DNA of 64,000 nucleotides from Chryseobacterium gleum (GTDB lineage Bacteria > Bacteroidota > Bacteroidia > Flavobacteriales > Weeksellaceae), in the NCBI RefSeq assembly GCF_900636535.1, contig NZ_LR134289.1:5233501-5297500 (forward strand), read 5' to 3'. Positions 27,894-36,675 of the stretch are shown one piece after another. The position numbers were made by a program, and so were the translations under genes. Position 1 is the first letter of the stretch; every line of letters begins with the position of its first letter. The notes below the pieces were generated by a model. That model ran no database searches. It was given only the letters and a program-made list of their open reading frames with translations, and had not been told where the DNA came from.

Positions 27894-28130
27894 TTAATCC
27901 TGAGTAAGCCGCCAATTATCACCGTCTCTGACAGGAGGATCTTTTGTTCCAGGATCTTCAATGACTTCTACGGATTTAGCAGAATCCTGTTTCATTACTA
28001 AGCCATTTAGTGTGGGCTCTGATTTTTCAATATATTCACTATTTGAAATCATATCTTCATCTCGATGGGTGCAGTTTTGTAGACAAACTGCTACGATGAT
28101 TATGCTAAAAAATGGGATAAACTTTTTCAT
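27894..28130 (-). CDS. Small lipoprotein, first gene of the MauE/DUF6520 operon
   Basis: A 78-aa protein with lipobox (MKKFIPFFSIIIVAVCLQNC, Cys20). The mature part is short and acidic, with no known domain (HRDEDMISNSEYIEKSEPTL, then EDPGTKDPPVRDGDNWR). It heads the operon: a TAATTTTG promoter motif lies 54 bp upstream at 28184-28191. The AraC-type regulator gene is divergent, so the shared region may be its target. The function is unknown. Confidence 0.65.
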   Translation of the reverse strand: MKKFIPFFSIIIVAVCLQNCTHRDEDMISNSEYIEKSEPTLNGLVMKQDSAKSVEVIEDPGTKDPPVRDGDNWRLTQD

Positions 28131-28183
28131 TTTGATAATTTTAATTGGGTTATCCCGGCCGGATTATATTAGAATTCTGATGT

Positions 28184-28191
28184 CAAAATTA
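28184..28191 (-). promoter_or_regulatory. Promoter -7 box of the lipoprotein-MauE-DUF6520 operon
   Basis: CAAAATTA on the + strand is TAATTTTG on the minus strand, matching the Bacteroidetes -7 box TAnnTTTG. It is 54 bp before the lipoprotein start. The -33 element is only T-rich. Confidence 0.5.
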
Positions 28192-28346
28192 TCCGGCTTA
28201 TGAGCTAAAAAAAACAGTTATATGGCTCTATTTTAAAATTGTTACGTCTCAATTTTAAAATTAATACATGAGAATATCAGAGTTCAAGTGGCTGTATTTG
28301 CATGTTTTACAGGATTTCAGTCTTTCTGTTATTTAATTCATTGAAA

Positions 28347-28380
28347 TTTGATTTATTTAAAACATAAATGTTTATTTTTG
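28347..28380 (+). promoter_or_regulatory. Promoter of the TPR/AraC regulator
   Basis: TTTG (28347-28350), 22 bp, then TATTTTTG (28373-28380), matching the Bacteroidetes consensus TTTG / TAnnTTTG. The ATG of the gene is 27 bp further on. Confidence 0.5.
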
Positions 28381-28407
28381 AGATGGTGAGGTTCTAAATA
28401 TCAGTCT

Positions 28408-30111
28408 ATGAAAAAGTTTTATTACTTTCTCATCTTATTTCCTGTTTTTTCACAATTTTTATTTTCACAAAAGAAAGAGGAAAAAACTTTCAGTGAAATT
28501 AGAAAGCATTATGAAAAAATGGCAATAGATGACATTCATGCAATGCCCTATGTAAAACTGTACATTGAGAAAGCAAAAAACGAAAATAATTTTTCAAAGC
28601 TGATTCAAGGGTATAGAGATGCAAGACAGTTTGATTATAAAAACAAGATGAAATATGCTGACAGTGCGCTTACTGTCAGTTTGCAGCATGGAAGCCAAGA
28701 TGACATTAGTAAAGAATATTTAAGCAAGGGAATCATCTATTATTTTTATCAAAAAAAATTTAAGCTGGCTTTAAATGAATACATTAAAGCCTATACGCAT
28801 TCAAAAGGCTCAAAAGATGAGTACCATAGGTATAAAGTCATTTATCATTTAGGAATTGTAAAAAGTCATTTGGGCTATTATGATGACGCAATGAAGCATT
28901 TTCTTGAATGTACTTCGTTTTACAGGTCAAAGCTGAATGAAAACCATCATGAAAATGAACAGTTTAACTATGAGAAGGCGTATCTCAACTGCTTACATCA
29001 ATTGACTGTCCTCAACAGATATCTGCATCATTTTGCCAAGAGTGATAGTTTAAGCAATTTAGGTTATCGGCTAAGTGCCAATAATAATGATTTTGTACTT
29101 GAAAAAAGCTATTTCCTAAAATGCATCGGAATTTCCAGATTTCATCATAAAGATTATGTTGGTGCTCAGGATCACTTGCAAAAATCTTTACCCAATATTC
29201 TAAAGAGAAATGATTTCGCCTGGGCTTCTGTAGTATATTATTATCTGGGTAAAACATATGAAGCACAGGATAATGTAAATAGGGCTGTAGGATGTTATAA
29301 CAAAATAGATTCTATTTTCAATAAACATGATTTTATACTTCCAGAGGTCTATAAGAGTTATCACTATCTTATCGATCATTATAAAGATAAAGACCTCGAA
29401 AAGCAACTGTACTATACCAATCAGCTTTTAAAAGCTGACAGTTTAATCAGTAAAGATTTTCCCTATTTATCTTTGAAACTTCATAAAGATTTTGACCGAC
29501 GTACACTGATGGATGCAAAAGAAGAAATCGAGAGATCCAGTACTAAAAAAATAGTATTGGCTGAGATACTTATTGCTTCAGGAAGTGTAGTTCTTGGTTT
29601 TTTTGTTGTCCGGTATCGAAGAGATCAAAAGATAAAAAAACAATATCAGCTTCTTCAAAAGAGAATTGCTGAAGGAAAATATAATATGAATGATATTTTA
29701 AGAGAAGAAATGATAGAGCTGCCTGTAAGAAAGACTTCTCTTACCCCGGAAATGGCTTTAGAAATAAAAGAAAAGCTTCAGAAGTTTGAGCAGGAGCAAC
29801 ATTTCAAAAAGAAGGGGATTACGCAGAAAAGTATTGCTTTAAAGCTGGGAACCAATTCCCACTATCTTTCGGTTTATATCAATGAACAAAAAGGGGTAAA
29901 TTTTAATAAATACATGGCTGAACTGAGAATTAATTATATCACTAATCTACTAAATACCAACAGTAAATATTTAAATTATACCATCGAGGCTTTGGCTGAT
30001 GAATGCGGTATAGCGGCACGCCAGAACTTTTCAAATCTGTTCTTTGATATCAATGGGATCAGACCTACCGATTATATAAAGAATCGGAAAAAGGAACTGG
30101 GTATTAGTTGA
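28408..30111 (+). CDS. TPR sensor with transmembrane segment and AraC-type DNA-binding domain
   Basis: A 567-aa protein. A signal peptide (MKKFYYFLILFPVFSQFLFSQ) leads to a periplasmic TPR domain (about 30-365), e.g. LSLGIIYYFYQKKF-like helices, YHLGIVKSHLGYYDDAMKHF and YYLGKTYEAQDNVNRAVGCY. A membrane segment follows at about 385-405 (EILIASGSVVLGFFVVRY) and then a cytoplasmic coiled linker. The C-terminal 120 residues are an AraC-type HTH (KGITQKSIALKLGTNSHYLS, then YTIEALADECGIAARQNFS). Regulators of this build in flavobacteria often stand next to SusCD or DUF6520 loci. It may sense peptides in the periplasm and control the operons to its left; this is inference from position. Confidence 0.85.
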   Translation: MKKFYYFLILFPVFSQFLFSQKKEEKTFSEIRKHYEKMAIDDIHAMPYVKLYIEKAKNENNFSKLIQGYRDARQFDYKNKMKYADSALTVSLQHGSQDDISKEYLSKGIIYYFYQKKFKLALNEYIKAYTHSKGSKDEYHRYKVIYHLGIVKSHLGYYDDAMKHFLECTSFYRSKLNENHHENEQFNYEKAYLNCLHQLTVLNRYLHHFAKSDSLSNLGYRLSANNNDFVLEKSYFLKCIGISRFHHKDYVGAQDHLQKSLPNILKRNDFAWASVVYYYLGKTYEAQDNVNRAVGCYNKIDSIFNKHDFILPEVYKSYHYLIDHYKDKDLEKQLYYTNQLLKADSLISKDFPYLSLKLHKDFDRRTLMDAKEEIERSSTKKIVLAEILIASGSVVLGFFVVRYRRDQKIKKQYQLLQKRIAEGKYNMNDILREEMIELPVRKTSLTPEMALEIKEKLQKFEQEQHFKKKGITQKSIALKLGTNSHYLSVYINEQKGVNFNKYMAELRINYITNLLNTNSKYLNYTIEALADECGIAARQNFSNLFFDINGIRPTDYIKNRKKELGIS

Positions 30112-30157
30112 TTAAGTCGTGCTTTAGGTAATTTTTGTAAATTCCTTAAAAAAGGAC

Positions 30158-31003
30158 ATGGTAACAAAAACTATTTTTAAAAGAACTTCGAAGTTATTGG
30201 AGGATCTGGACCTAAAGATTAACGAAGTCAATGCTGACGGAAATGATCTGATCAAAATTTCAGAAAAGGCATTACTTATTATTGATGAGTCGATAAGGAA
30301 ATTAAAACTTCTGGTTTCAAGCCACCATTTTGACCATATTGCTGAAGAAGTATTGTTTTTTAAAAAACTGAAACCGCAGTTTATCTCAAAATTTATTTAT
30401 TATTCTGAAGTACTGGATATTGAATCTCATAAACCGGCTGCCGGAAATAAGACTTTAAAAAAATATTATGAAGCAGAACAGGAAAAATTGAAAGACTTTT
30501 ATTTGGAGCATTCTGAATTTTACAGTTACTATAAACGGGAAGCAACCTATCTTGATCATAAAATATTTGTTCGCAATTCCTACGACCTAAAAATGAAGTT
30601 ATCATCCGGATTTTATAATTATGATCCGAGTTTTACAACTTCCCACGATCATATGATCGCCAGATTTATTTCCAATGAGCAATTCGATCAGTATTTAAAA
30701 AAGCAAATTGAAAATTCGAATGATACCTTTACCACAAAAGTATTTTCTCCTTTGAGCTGGTCGGGATCAAAGGTCGGTCTTATAGAGCTTATCTATGCAC
30801 TTTACCAGATGCGTTGTTTTAACGGTGGTAATATCGAGTTAAGCGAAGTCATAAAATTTACAGAAAAGTCATTGGATTGCGATTTAGGCAACTTTCATAA
30901 AACCATCTTTGAAATCCGTAACCGAAAACAGGGACCAACCAAATTCCTTCAATTGGTGAGTGACAATTTGAATCAATATTTTTTAAACAGTGATGCTGAG
31001 TAA
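30158..31003 (+). CDS. rteC: RteC-like regulator of ICE excision/transfer
   Basis: A 281-aa protein of the RteC family, of usual length. In Bacteroides CTnDOT, RteC activates the excision operon. The N-terminal half is helical (LEDLDLKINEVNAD, then the FFKKLKPQFISKFIYYSEV motif), followed by the conserved YYKREATYLDHKIFVR and, at the C-terminus, an HTH-like part (KVGLIELIYALYQMRCFNGG, then LGNFHKTIFEIRNRK). The two-component partners RteA and RteB are not in the window. It is followed by a strong hairpin and then by the convergent mob genes. Role in this element is inferred from the family. Confidence 0.85.
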   Translation: MVTKTIFKRTSKLLEDLDLKINEVNADGNDLIKISEKALLIIDESIRKLKLLVSSHHFDHIAEEVLFFKKLKPQFISKFIYYSEVLDIESHKPAAGNKTLKKYYEAEQEKLKDFYLEHSEFYSYYKREATYLDHKIFVRNSYDLKMKLSSGFYNYDPSFTTSHDHMIARFISNEQFDQYLKKQIENSNDTFTTKVFSPLSWSGSKVGLIELIYALYQMRCFNGGNIELSEVIKFTEKSLDCDLGNFHKTIFEIRNRKQGPTKFLQLVSDNLNQYFLNSDAE

Positions 31004-31017
31004 CATAAATACAAACA

Positions 31018-31049
31018 GAAACCTCAAATCGTATGGTATTTGAGGTTTC
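31018..31049. terminator. Bidirectional terminator between rteC and mobC
   Basis: Perfect 12-bp stem GAAACCTCAAAT/ATTTGAGGTTTC with an 8-base loop, flanked by A- and T-rich DNA, between two convergent genes. Confidence 0.8.
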
Positions 31050-31054
31050 ATTCT

Positions 31055-33091
31055 TTAATCCGAGTTCAATAAATGTTGCAAATCAGGATCATTTTTTATT
31101 CGATCCATTTCATCTGTGATGATATTGAGAATATCTGACTTAATTTCTCTATAATTATCCTGAATCTGCCTGGTCATAGAATCATTTCCGTCTTCATCAA
31201 TAAAGGATCGGATCGATGGTATCTGCTGAAAACTTTTCATTTCTTGAGAAAGCTTAACATTGTCCACCACAATCTCGGAATGAAAAATCTTCTGCTGAAT
31301 TCTTTCATCAAAGTTATCAGATACAGCACCGACAAAAAATCCCTGGGTTAAGGTAGAGATCTTCGAAGCAGGAATAAGGCTGTCCAATTGGGTAGAAATG
31401 GAGGTGGAAGTATCGTTCCTATTGATGGATATACTCTGTCTTTTTTGAAGTATTTTTCCAAAACGGTCAGATAAGATTTTTGCTGTTTCCCCAACCACCT
31501 GACCGCTGAAAATATTGCCGACCGTATTCTGAATGACTTTACTTTCCTTATCTCCATAGTCTCTTGTCAACTGAGAAAAATCCTGGAATCCGAGACATAC
31601 GGAAACTTTATTACTTCTGGCAGTAGCAATTAAATTATCCAGTCCTCTGAAATAAATGGTAGGCAACTCATCAATAATCACCGAACTCTTCAACTGTCCT
31701 TTTTTATTAATTAACTTAACAATTCTCGAATTGTACAGCCCAAGAGCAGCAGAATAAATATTCTGACGATCAGGATTATTTCCTACACACAGAATTTTAG
31801 GCTCATTGGGATTATTGATATCCAAAGAAAAATCGTCTCCGGTCATTACCCAATACAATTGTGGTGAGATCATTCTAGACAAAGGAATCTTAGCCGATGC
31901 GATTTGCCCCTGCAATTGATCCTGGGCACCCCCTTGCCATGCATCCATAAAAGGAGATAGGTAGTTCTCTAATTCAGAATAAGAGGTTAATATCGTAAAG
32001 ACTTCTTCATATTTTTTGTTCAACAGCTCAATAGCGTGTGGAAAAGTGCAGTATTTACCGTTCTTATATATCTTAAGAAACCATATGATGGCAGCTAGCA
32101 GTATGATAGGACTCTCAACAAAGAAATCGCCCTGTTTTTGTATCCAGCTTCTGTTCAGGTTTAACATAATGGTGTAGGCAGCTTCATATGCATCAGATAT
32201 ATCCGTCATAAAATCGGGATTTAAAGGATTACATCGATGACTTTTTCTTGGGTCGTCAAAGTTGATGATATAGAATTTCGGCTTTACGATATAAGCATCA
32301 GAATGATTGAGAAGATGGTTATACGCAATAGTAGACAAATCATCGAATTTAAAATCATAGATATACATGGAAAATCCTTTTTCGATATGTTGTCTGATGT
32401 AGTTATTTACCACGGCATAGGATTTTCCTGAGCCTGGAGTTCCTAAGACAATGGTGGCACGAAAAGGATTCACCACATTAATCCATCCCTGATGCCACTT
32501 CCCTTGATAATAGAACTGTGTAGGAAGGTTAACAGAATATTCATTATAGAGTAATTGGGTTTCCTGCTGAAAGCTTTCATTCTCATTGTTAAAAACATCG
32601 GTCATTAAGTTTGTTTGGAGTAAACGGCCTATCCAGACTCCTGCCTGCATCAGGAAGATGTATCCGGAACCGGTAGATAGAATATAAAGTACAGGAGTAA
32701 AGCTGTTGGCAGATTGTAAGAGGATTGCGTTTAAAAAGAATAAGACAAAACCAATAGAAAAACCAATACTAATTTTTTTCCAAGTGATCTTTTCATTTTT
32801 GACTCCCTTTGTTCCGAGGCAACTCAAAGCCAGTAAAACTATTGCGAACAGCTTAGAATAAATAGGTTGAGAAAAAAGGCCTGCGGTCTTATTAAAATTA
32901 TAAAGAATCTTATTGATGAGTTCCAGTGTCCATTGTTGATGTGCAAAAAATCCATAACAAAACCAGTACAGATGCATTAGAACCATAATAATACTGACCG
33001 CTCGCATAAACGCCATGATTTTGGCAAGTCCTCTTAAATCGTCTTCACCCTGCATATCAGATTTTAGACGCATAAATACAGGATTGCACAT
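31055..33091 (-). CDS. mobC: VirD4/TraG-type coupling protein (MobC) with YWFCY domain
   Basis: A 678-aa type IV coupling protein. The N-terminal 165 residues hold membrane segments and the YWFCY motif (HLYWFCYGFFAHQQW) typical of Bacteroidetes proteins. The ATPase domain has Walker A GTPGSGKSYA near residue 220, Walker B SVIIDELPTIYF near 470, and the QDFSQL motif near 505. It links the relaxosome to the secretion channel and pumps DNA. It lies downstream of mobA-mobB on the same strand, the standard order in these elements. At the C-terminus (IPSIRSFIDEDGND to the end) the sequence is acidic and helical. Confidence 0.9.
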   Translation of the reverse strand: MCNPVFMRLKSDMQGEDDLRGLAKIMAFMRAVSIIMVLMHLYWFCYGFFAHQQWTLELINKILYNFNKTAGLFSQPIYSKLFAIVLLALSCLGTKGVKNEKITWKKISIGFSIGFVLFFLNAILLQSANSFTPVLYILSTGSGYIFLMQAGVWIGRLLQTNLMTDVFNNENESFQQETQLLYNEYSVNLPTQFYYQGKWHQGWINVVNPFRATIVLGTPGSGKSYAVVNNYIRQHIEKGFSMYIYDFKFDDLSTIAYNHLLNHSDAYIVKPKFYIINFDDPRKSHRCNPLNPDFMTDISDAYEAAYTIMLNLNRSWIQKQGDFFVESPIILLAAIIWFLKIYKNGKYCTFPHAIELLNKKYEEVFTILTSYSELENYLSPFMDAWQGGAQDQLQGQIASAKIPLSRMISPQLYWVMTGDDFSLDINNPNEPKILCVGNNPDRQNIYSAALGLYNSRIVKLINKKGQLKSSVIIDELPTIYFRGLDNLIATARSNKVSVCLGFQDFSQLTRDYGDKESKVIQNTVGNIFSGQVVGETAKILSDRFGKILQKRQSISINRNDTSTSISTQLDSLIPASKISTLTQGFFVGAVSDNFDERIQQKIFHSEIVVDNVKLSQEMKSFQQIPSIRSFIDEDGNDSMTRQIQDNYREIKSDILNIITDEMDRIKNDPDLQHLLNSD

Positions 33092-33179
33092 TCTTAATTA
33101 TGAATGTGCCGTTGCAAGAATACAATGGCTGACTTTGGCTGTTTGAGCATCGTTATAAGACCGTTTTTGCAAAAGAAGA

Positions 33180-34433
33180 TTATTTTTTTCTTCTTTTTCT
33201 TTGTTGCTTTTTCATTTGTGATTCAAAAATTTGTTTCTCCTGATCCTCATTAGTATCTGAAGATAATAAACCGCTAAAAAATCCGTCAAAAACTCCGCTG
33301 ATGCTATTCGTAAGAAATTGTTGTGTGCATATTTCCTGAGATAAATTAAAGTGATCATTATGATCGTATTTTGTTTCAGGCTTTGTTTCTGCATCATTCC
33401 ATAGTTTGTTGAATGCGTTGGCTGAAAGCTCTTTACTCAACTGTGAACCATTCCAAACAGATTTGGAGTTATGATCTATAAATGTGATTCCGTAGATCCT
33501 TCCATCATCATTCTTTCGTATGACTGTAGCGATTCCCTGTTCCAAAAGTTGAGTCTTAAAAGAAGCTTCCGATTTACTTGTGCTGAGAGCGGTTTCTATA
33601 GTTCTTTTAAGAATGAATTTTGAAGGATCATTTTTCATTTTCACTTTTGACTTCTTGATGAGCACCTGAATATTTTCTACTCCTACATGCTTACCAAAAA
33701 GAGATGATTTAAAAGGGGAACTTATTTTTTTTCCATTTTTATCTGTAGCAAAATAGACCATTCCTTTTCTCATTTTTCCATGCAGTTCTCCAGTAACCTC
33801 TTCACAGGAAATATTGAATTGAGAGAGTAAAGCATTATATGCACCTATACTTTGAAAGCTGTAGGTTTGAGGAATATGTCGTAGTATCGAGGATAATTGT
33901 GTTTTGATATTCCCTTTAGTATAATCAACAGGTTTAAAAATAAAGTTTTGATTTGAATTCCTATGTTCAACAGCAACTTTCAGCTTGTATTGTTTTTCCA
34001 ATTTCCTACAGGCTTCCATTGATCGGGAATGATCATATCGGTCTGATATTTTCTTTCCGTCGATCTGGACACAGGTGGTGACGATGTGAATGTGAGTTCT
34101 ATCAATATCCGTATGTTTAAAGACAACATAGGGTTGGTTGCCATAACCCATTTCCTGCATATATTGCTGGGCCATTTCCCGATAATCTTTGTCATTAACC
34201 TTATCTTCGGGATCAGGATTAAGCGAGATATGCCTTACGGATTTTTCAGTTTTGTTATTGGCAATCAAGTAGGGTTCAAAGTACTGATGAAAAAATTTAA
34301 CCGAATAAGGTCCATCCCACAAATCAGGAATCTTGTTAGTAAATAAAACCGTTCCTTTTTCGTTGTCTACTTTCTGTTGATTGTAGGTAAGCGCACCCCA
34401 TAGGTTTTCACCTTTTCCAATTTTAGCGATCAT
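33180..34433 (-). CDS. mobB: Relaxase (MobB, MobP-type)
   Basis: A 417-aa relaxase, with the N-terminal nuclease domain: MIAKIGKGENLWGALTYN, a Tyr in that first motif, the SVRHISLNPDP motif (HISLNP), and the metal-binding HxH pair in DIDRTHIHIVTT (near residues 108-113). It nicks oriT and pilots the strand in transfer. The C-terminal 200 residues are helical and Lys-rich, ending KQQRKRRKK. Its start codon overlaps the stop of mobA by 4 bp, and mobC follows 88 bp downstream. The likely oriT lies just upstream of mobA. Confidence 0.9.
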   Translation of the reverse strand: MIAKIGKGENLWGALTYNQQKVDNEKGTVLFTNKIPDLWDGPYSVKFFHQYFEPYLIANNKTEKSVRHISLNPDPEDKVNDKDYREMAQQYMQEMGYGNQPYVVFKHTDIDRTHIHIVTTCVQIDGKKISDRYDHSRSMEACRKLEKQYKLKVAVEHRNSNQNFIFKPVDYTKGNIKTQLSSILRHIPQTYSFQSIGAYNALLSQFNISCEEVTGELHGKMRKGMVYFATDKNGKKISSPFKSSLFGKHVGVENIQVLIKKSKVKMKNDPSKFILKRTIETALSTSKSEASFKTQLLEQGIATVIRKNDDGRIYGITFIDHNSKSVWNGSQLSKELSANAFNKLWNDAETKPETKYDHNDHFNLSQEICTQQFLTNSISGVFDGFFSGLLSSDTNEDQEKQIFESQMKKQQRKRRKK

Positions 34434-34864
34434 TTTTCAGAAGTTTTTTGAATATGATTTTGCTCAAATTCTTTTGTGAGTTCTATAATCTTTTTACAAA
34501 TTAAAGCTAGTTCTCTGGTATGATTTTCCAGTTTAAAGAGATAGAAAGAAGCTTTTTTCTCCGTGAAATTTCGGTATAAAATTTTTACTATCTGATTATA
34601 ATTGTTTCCAATCGACTGGAATTGGTAGAAGAATTTAGTGAGTTGACTATGATAATCCATTGTTGAAATATCCACTTTTACAATTTTTAATTCTTTCTGA
34701 AATAAAATTGTTGTAATAAATTTCGCTTTGTTACTCATTCCGGAAGCCTTATATAAATTTAAAAACTTTATATTTTCCTCATCCGTAAGTCTAAATACAT
34801 ACCTGTTTTTACTTGGATTAAGCTTGGGCTTACGCCCGCCTTTGCTTTTTTTATTTAGGTCCAT
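34430..34864 (-). CDS. mobA: MobA-like relaxosome accessory protein
   Basis: A 144-aa protein. Its N-terminus is basic (NKKSKGGRKPKLNPSKN) and leads to a ribbon-helix-helix-like segment (RYVFRLTDEENIKFLNLYKASGMSNKAKFI), then a long helical part. It resembles the small mobilisation proteins that bind oriT and recruit the relaxase. It overlaps mobB by 4 bp, so the two are translationally coupled. The 634 bp upstream to parA hold the likely oriT. Confidence 0.8.
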   Translation of the reverse strand: MDLNKKSKGGRKPKLNPSKNRYVFRLTDEENIKFLNLYKASGMSNKAKFITTILFQKELKIVKVDISTMDYHSQLTKFFYQFQSIGNNYNQIVKILYRNFTEKKASFYLFKLENHTRELALICKKIIELTKEFEQNHIQKTSEK

Positions 34865-34913
34865 CGCATTTAATTTAATATTAGTAAAATCACGACTTCG
34901 GAGTGGTTTTTAA

Positions 34914-34998
34914 AGCCCCAGCCAGGGCAAGTTGTTTTGAGGCACGAAAAAAGTTATGAGGCACTCAAAACATAACTTGCTCCTTTCGGGTGAAAGGA
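34914..34998. other. Probable oriT region: inverted and direct repeats upstream of mobA
   Basis: Several repeats lie 50-135 bp upstream of mobA. A long inverted repeat GCAAGTT..TTTTGAG / CTCAAAAC..AACTTGC (34927-34941/34964-34980) encloses a second one, AAGTTATG/CATAACTT (34951-34958/34971-34978). The 8-mer TGAGGCAC occurs at 34938-34945 and 34957-34964. Two small hairpins flank them: GCCC/GGGC (34915-34928) and TCCTTT/AAAGGA (34981-34998). Such clusters next to the relaxase genes mark oriT; the nick site cannot be fixed from sequence alone. Confidence 0.55.
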
Positions 34999-35498
34999 AA
35001 TTCCAGTAATAAAGTAGATGTAATACTGATCGCATTCATAAAGTTCAATTTCCCAAGACCTCCTTAGTCTTCTGAAACAAAGTAAACCACAATCATTTGT
35101 AGGGACAATATTAGAAAGGAAGTCAAAGACAGTCACTTAAAGCCAAAAACGACCATTAGAAATGTTTTAAAAAAGAAATACTATTCATTTGTATCAGATT
35201 GAGGGCGGGATTTCCTGACTGCAGATTTGACAGAAATCCTGAACAGCAGAACCCCTGCATGCCAGCCTTCCGGAATTCCAGCCGTCAAGATAGTCTGTGT
35301 GAAAGATAGTCTTCAGGAAAGCAATTTTTCAGGATTGCAGGATGAATGGCATTCAGCCAGAACTGATTGAAGTCAATACAGCTTTCGGGAATTCCGTCCA
35401 GTAACACTGAAAGCAGTACAGGGAACCTGATATATGTATTGCCCAGAGGCTGTCAATCAGTCTTTCTTCCCAATTATGTATAACCAAAATCAAGCAAA
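34999..35498. other. Gene-free region between oriT and parA
   Basis: About 500 bp without a credible gene on either strand. The half 35190-35440 is clearly richer in G and C than its surroundings, with motifs such as TTCCGGAATTCC and TTCGGGAATTCC, repeated CAGGA/AGGAA patterns and several short palindromes. It probably holds the promoter of the parA-tra operon and further transfer signals. Confidence 0.4.
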
Positions 35499-36266
35499 AT
35501 GAAAACAAAAAAGCAACCTACCATTATTGCATTTTCCACTCAAAAAGGAGGGGTAGGAAAAAGTACATTTACCACACTTATGGCAAGTCTCCTTCATTAC
35601 CGGATGGGGTACCAGGTCGCTGTATTTGACTGTGACTTTCCTCAGTACAGTTTACTCCAGATGAGAGAACGGGATTTAAAAATGGTGATGCAGAATGAGA
35701 TTTTAAAAAAGATCGCTCACAAACAATTTACGAGTATTAATAAAAAAGCGTATCCCATTTTCCAGAGTAAAGCCGATCAGGTTTTAGAGGATATAGATGC
35801 TTATGTTGAAGGATCTGAAACTATTCCTGATGTTATATTTTTAGATCTACCGGGAACTGTGAATACCACCGGTATTTTAAAAACTTTGACGAAAGTCCAT
35901 TATATTTTTTCACCCATTACTGCGGATCGTGTTGTGCTGGAAAGTACGTTAAGTTTCACCGATGTTCTAACCAATGTGTTGATGAAAGAAACTCAAACGG
36001 GAATTCGGGCTGTACATCTATTCTGGAATCAGGTGGATGGAAGAGAACGGACGTTGCTCTACAAAAACTACAGTAAAGTGATTTCAGATTTAGGACTGCC
36101 ACTTATGGAAACAAGTATTACAGACAGTAAAAGATTTCGGAAAGAAGGAGAGTCGACATCAAAAACGGTTTTCCGATCGACTTTACTGCCTGCAGATCCT
36201 AAATTGTTAGCTCAGTGCAGACTGGATCAATTTGTAGAAGAATTTTTAGGAATTGTAAAACTATAA
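35499..36266 (+). CDS. traA: ParA/MinD-family ATPase of the conjugation operon (TraA)
   Basis: A 255-aa ParA-type ATPase. The deviant Walker A is KGGVGKSTF at residues 16-24, Walker A' is VFDCDFPQYS near 45, and Walker B is IFLDLPGTVN near 110. This protein opens the tra region in Bacteroidetes ICEs. It may position or segregate the element, or act with the mob proteins. The ATG at 35499 follows an AT-rich stretch with ACCAAAATCAAGCAAA. The DUF3408 gene starts 5 bp after its stop, so it is the first gene of an operon. Confidence 0.85.
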   Translation: MKTKKQPTIIAFSTQKGGVGKSTFTTLMASLLHYRMGYQVAVFDCDFPQYSLLQMRERDLKMVMQNEILKKIAHKQFTSINKKAYPIFQSKADQVLEDIDAYVEGSETIPDVIFLDLPGTVNTTGILKTLTKVHYIFSPITADRVVLESTLSFTDVLTNVLMKETQTGIRAVHLFWNQVDGRERTLLYKNYSKVISDLGLPLMETSITDSKRFRKEGESTSKTVFRSTLLPADPKLLAQCRLDQFVEEFLGIVKL

Positions 36267-36270
36267 GAGT

Positions 36271-36666
36271 ATGGAATATGAAAAAAATAACAATGATGAT
36301 AGGGGGATCGATGAACAATATCTGATGTCCATTATGGCAGGAAGTCCTAAGAAGGAAGTTATTTCAAAAACTGATGATCCTCCAAAGGAGAAGGGTGAAG
36401 CAAAAAATAAGTTGAATACTAAGAAATCCTCAGATATAAGCTATATGGAGCAGTTTCTTACTCATCATACAATGACTAAGCGGGGTGATAAAAGTATCTA
36501 TATCCGTCCTGAATATCACGAGCGCCTCTCACGCATTATTCAAATCATTGCCGATGACCAGATTTCTCTGTATGCTTATCTGGATAATATACTGGCGTAT
36601 CATTTCGAAATGTTTGAAAAGGAAATTACTGATGATTTCAATAAAAAATACCGTCCCATTTTTTAA
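36271..36666 (+). CDS. traB: DUF3408 conjugation protein (TraB-like)
   Basis: A 131-aa protein. The N-terminal 60 residues are polar and disordered. The C-terminal half fits DUF3408: SIYIRPEYHERLSRIIQIIADDQISLYAYLDNILAYHF, with the pattern of a ribbon-helix-helix protein. It follows traA after 4 bp and precedes the next gene by 9 bp. It is a conserved cytoplasmic protein of this ICE type with unknown exact role, possibly DNA binding. Confidence 0.8.
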   Translation: MEYEKNNNDDRGIDEQYLMSIMAGSPKKEVISKTDDPPKEKGEAKNKLNTKKSSDISYMEQFLTHHTMTKRGDKSIYIRPEYHERLSRIIQIIADDQISLYAYLDNILAYHFEMFEKEITDDFNKKYRPIF

Positions 36667-36675
36667 TATCATTTT

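Noticed and set aside
31348..31557. 69-aa minus-strand frame inside mobC
   Set aside because: It is a shadow frame of the coupling protein gene.
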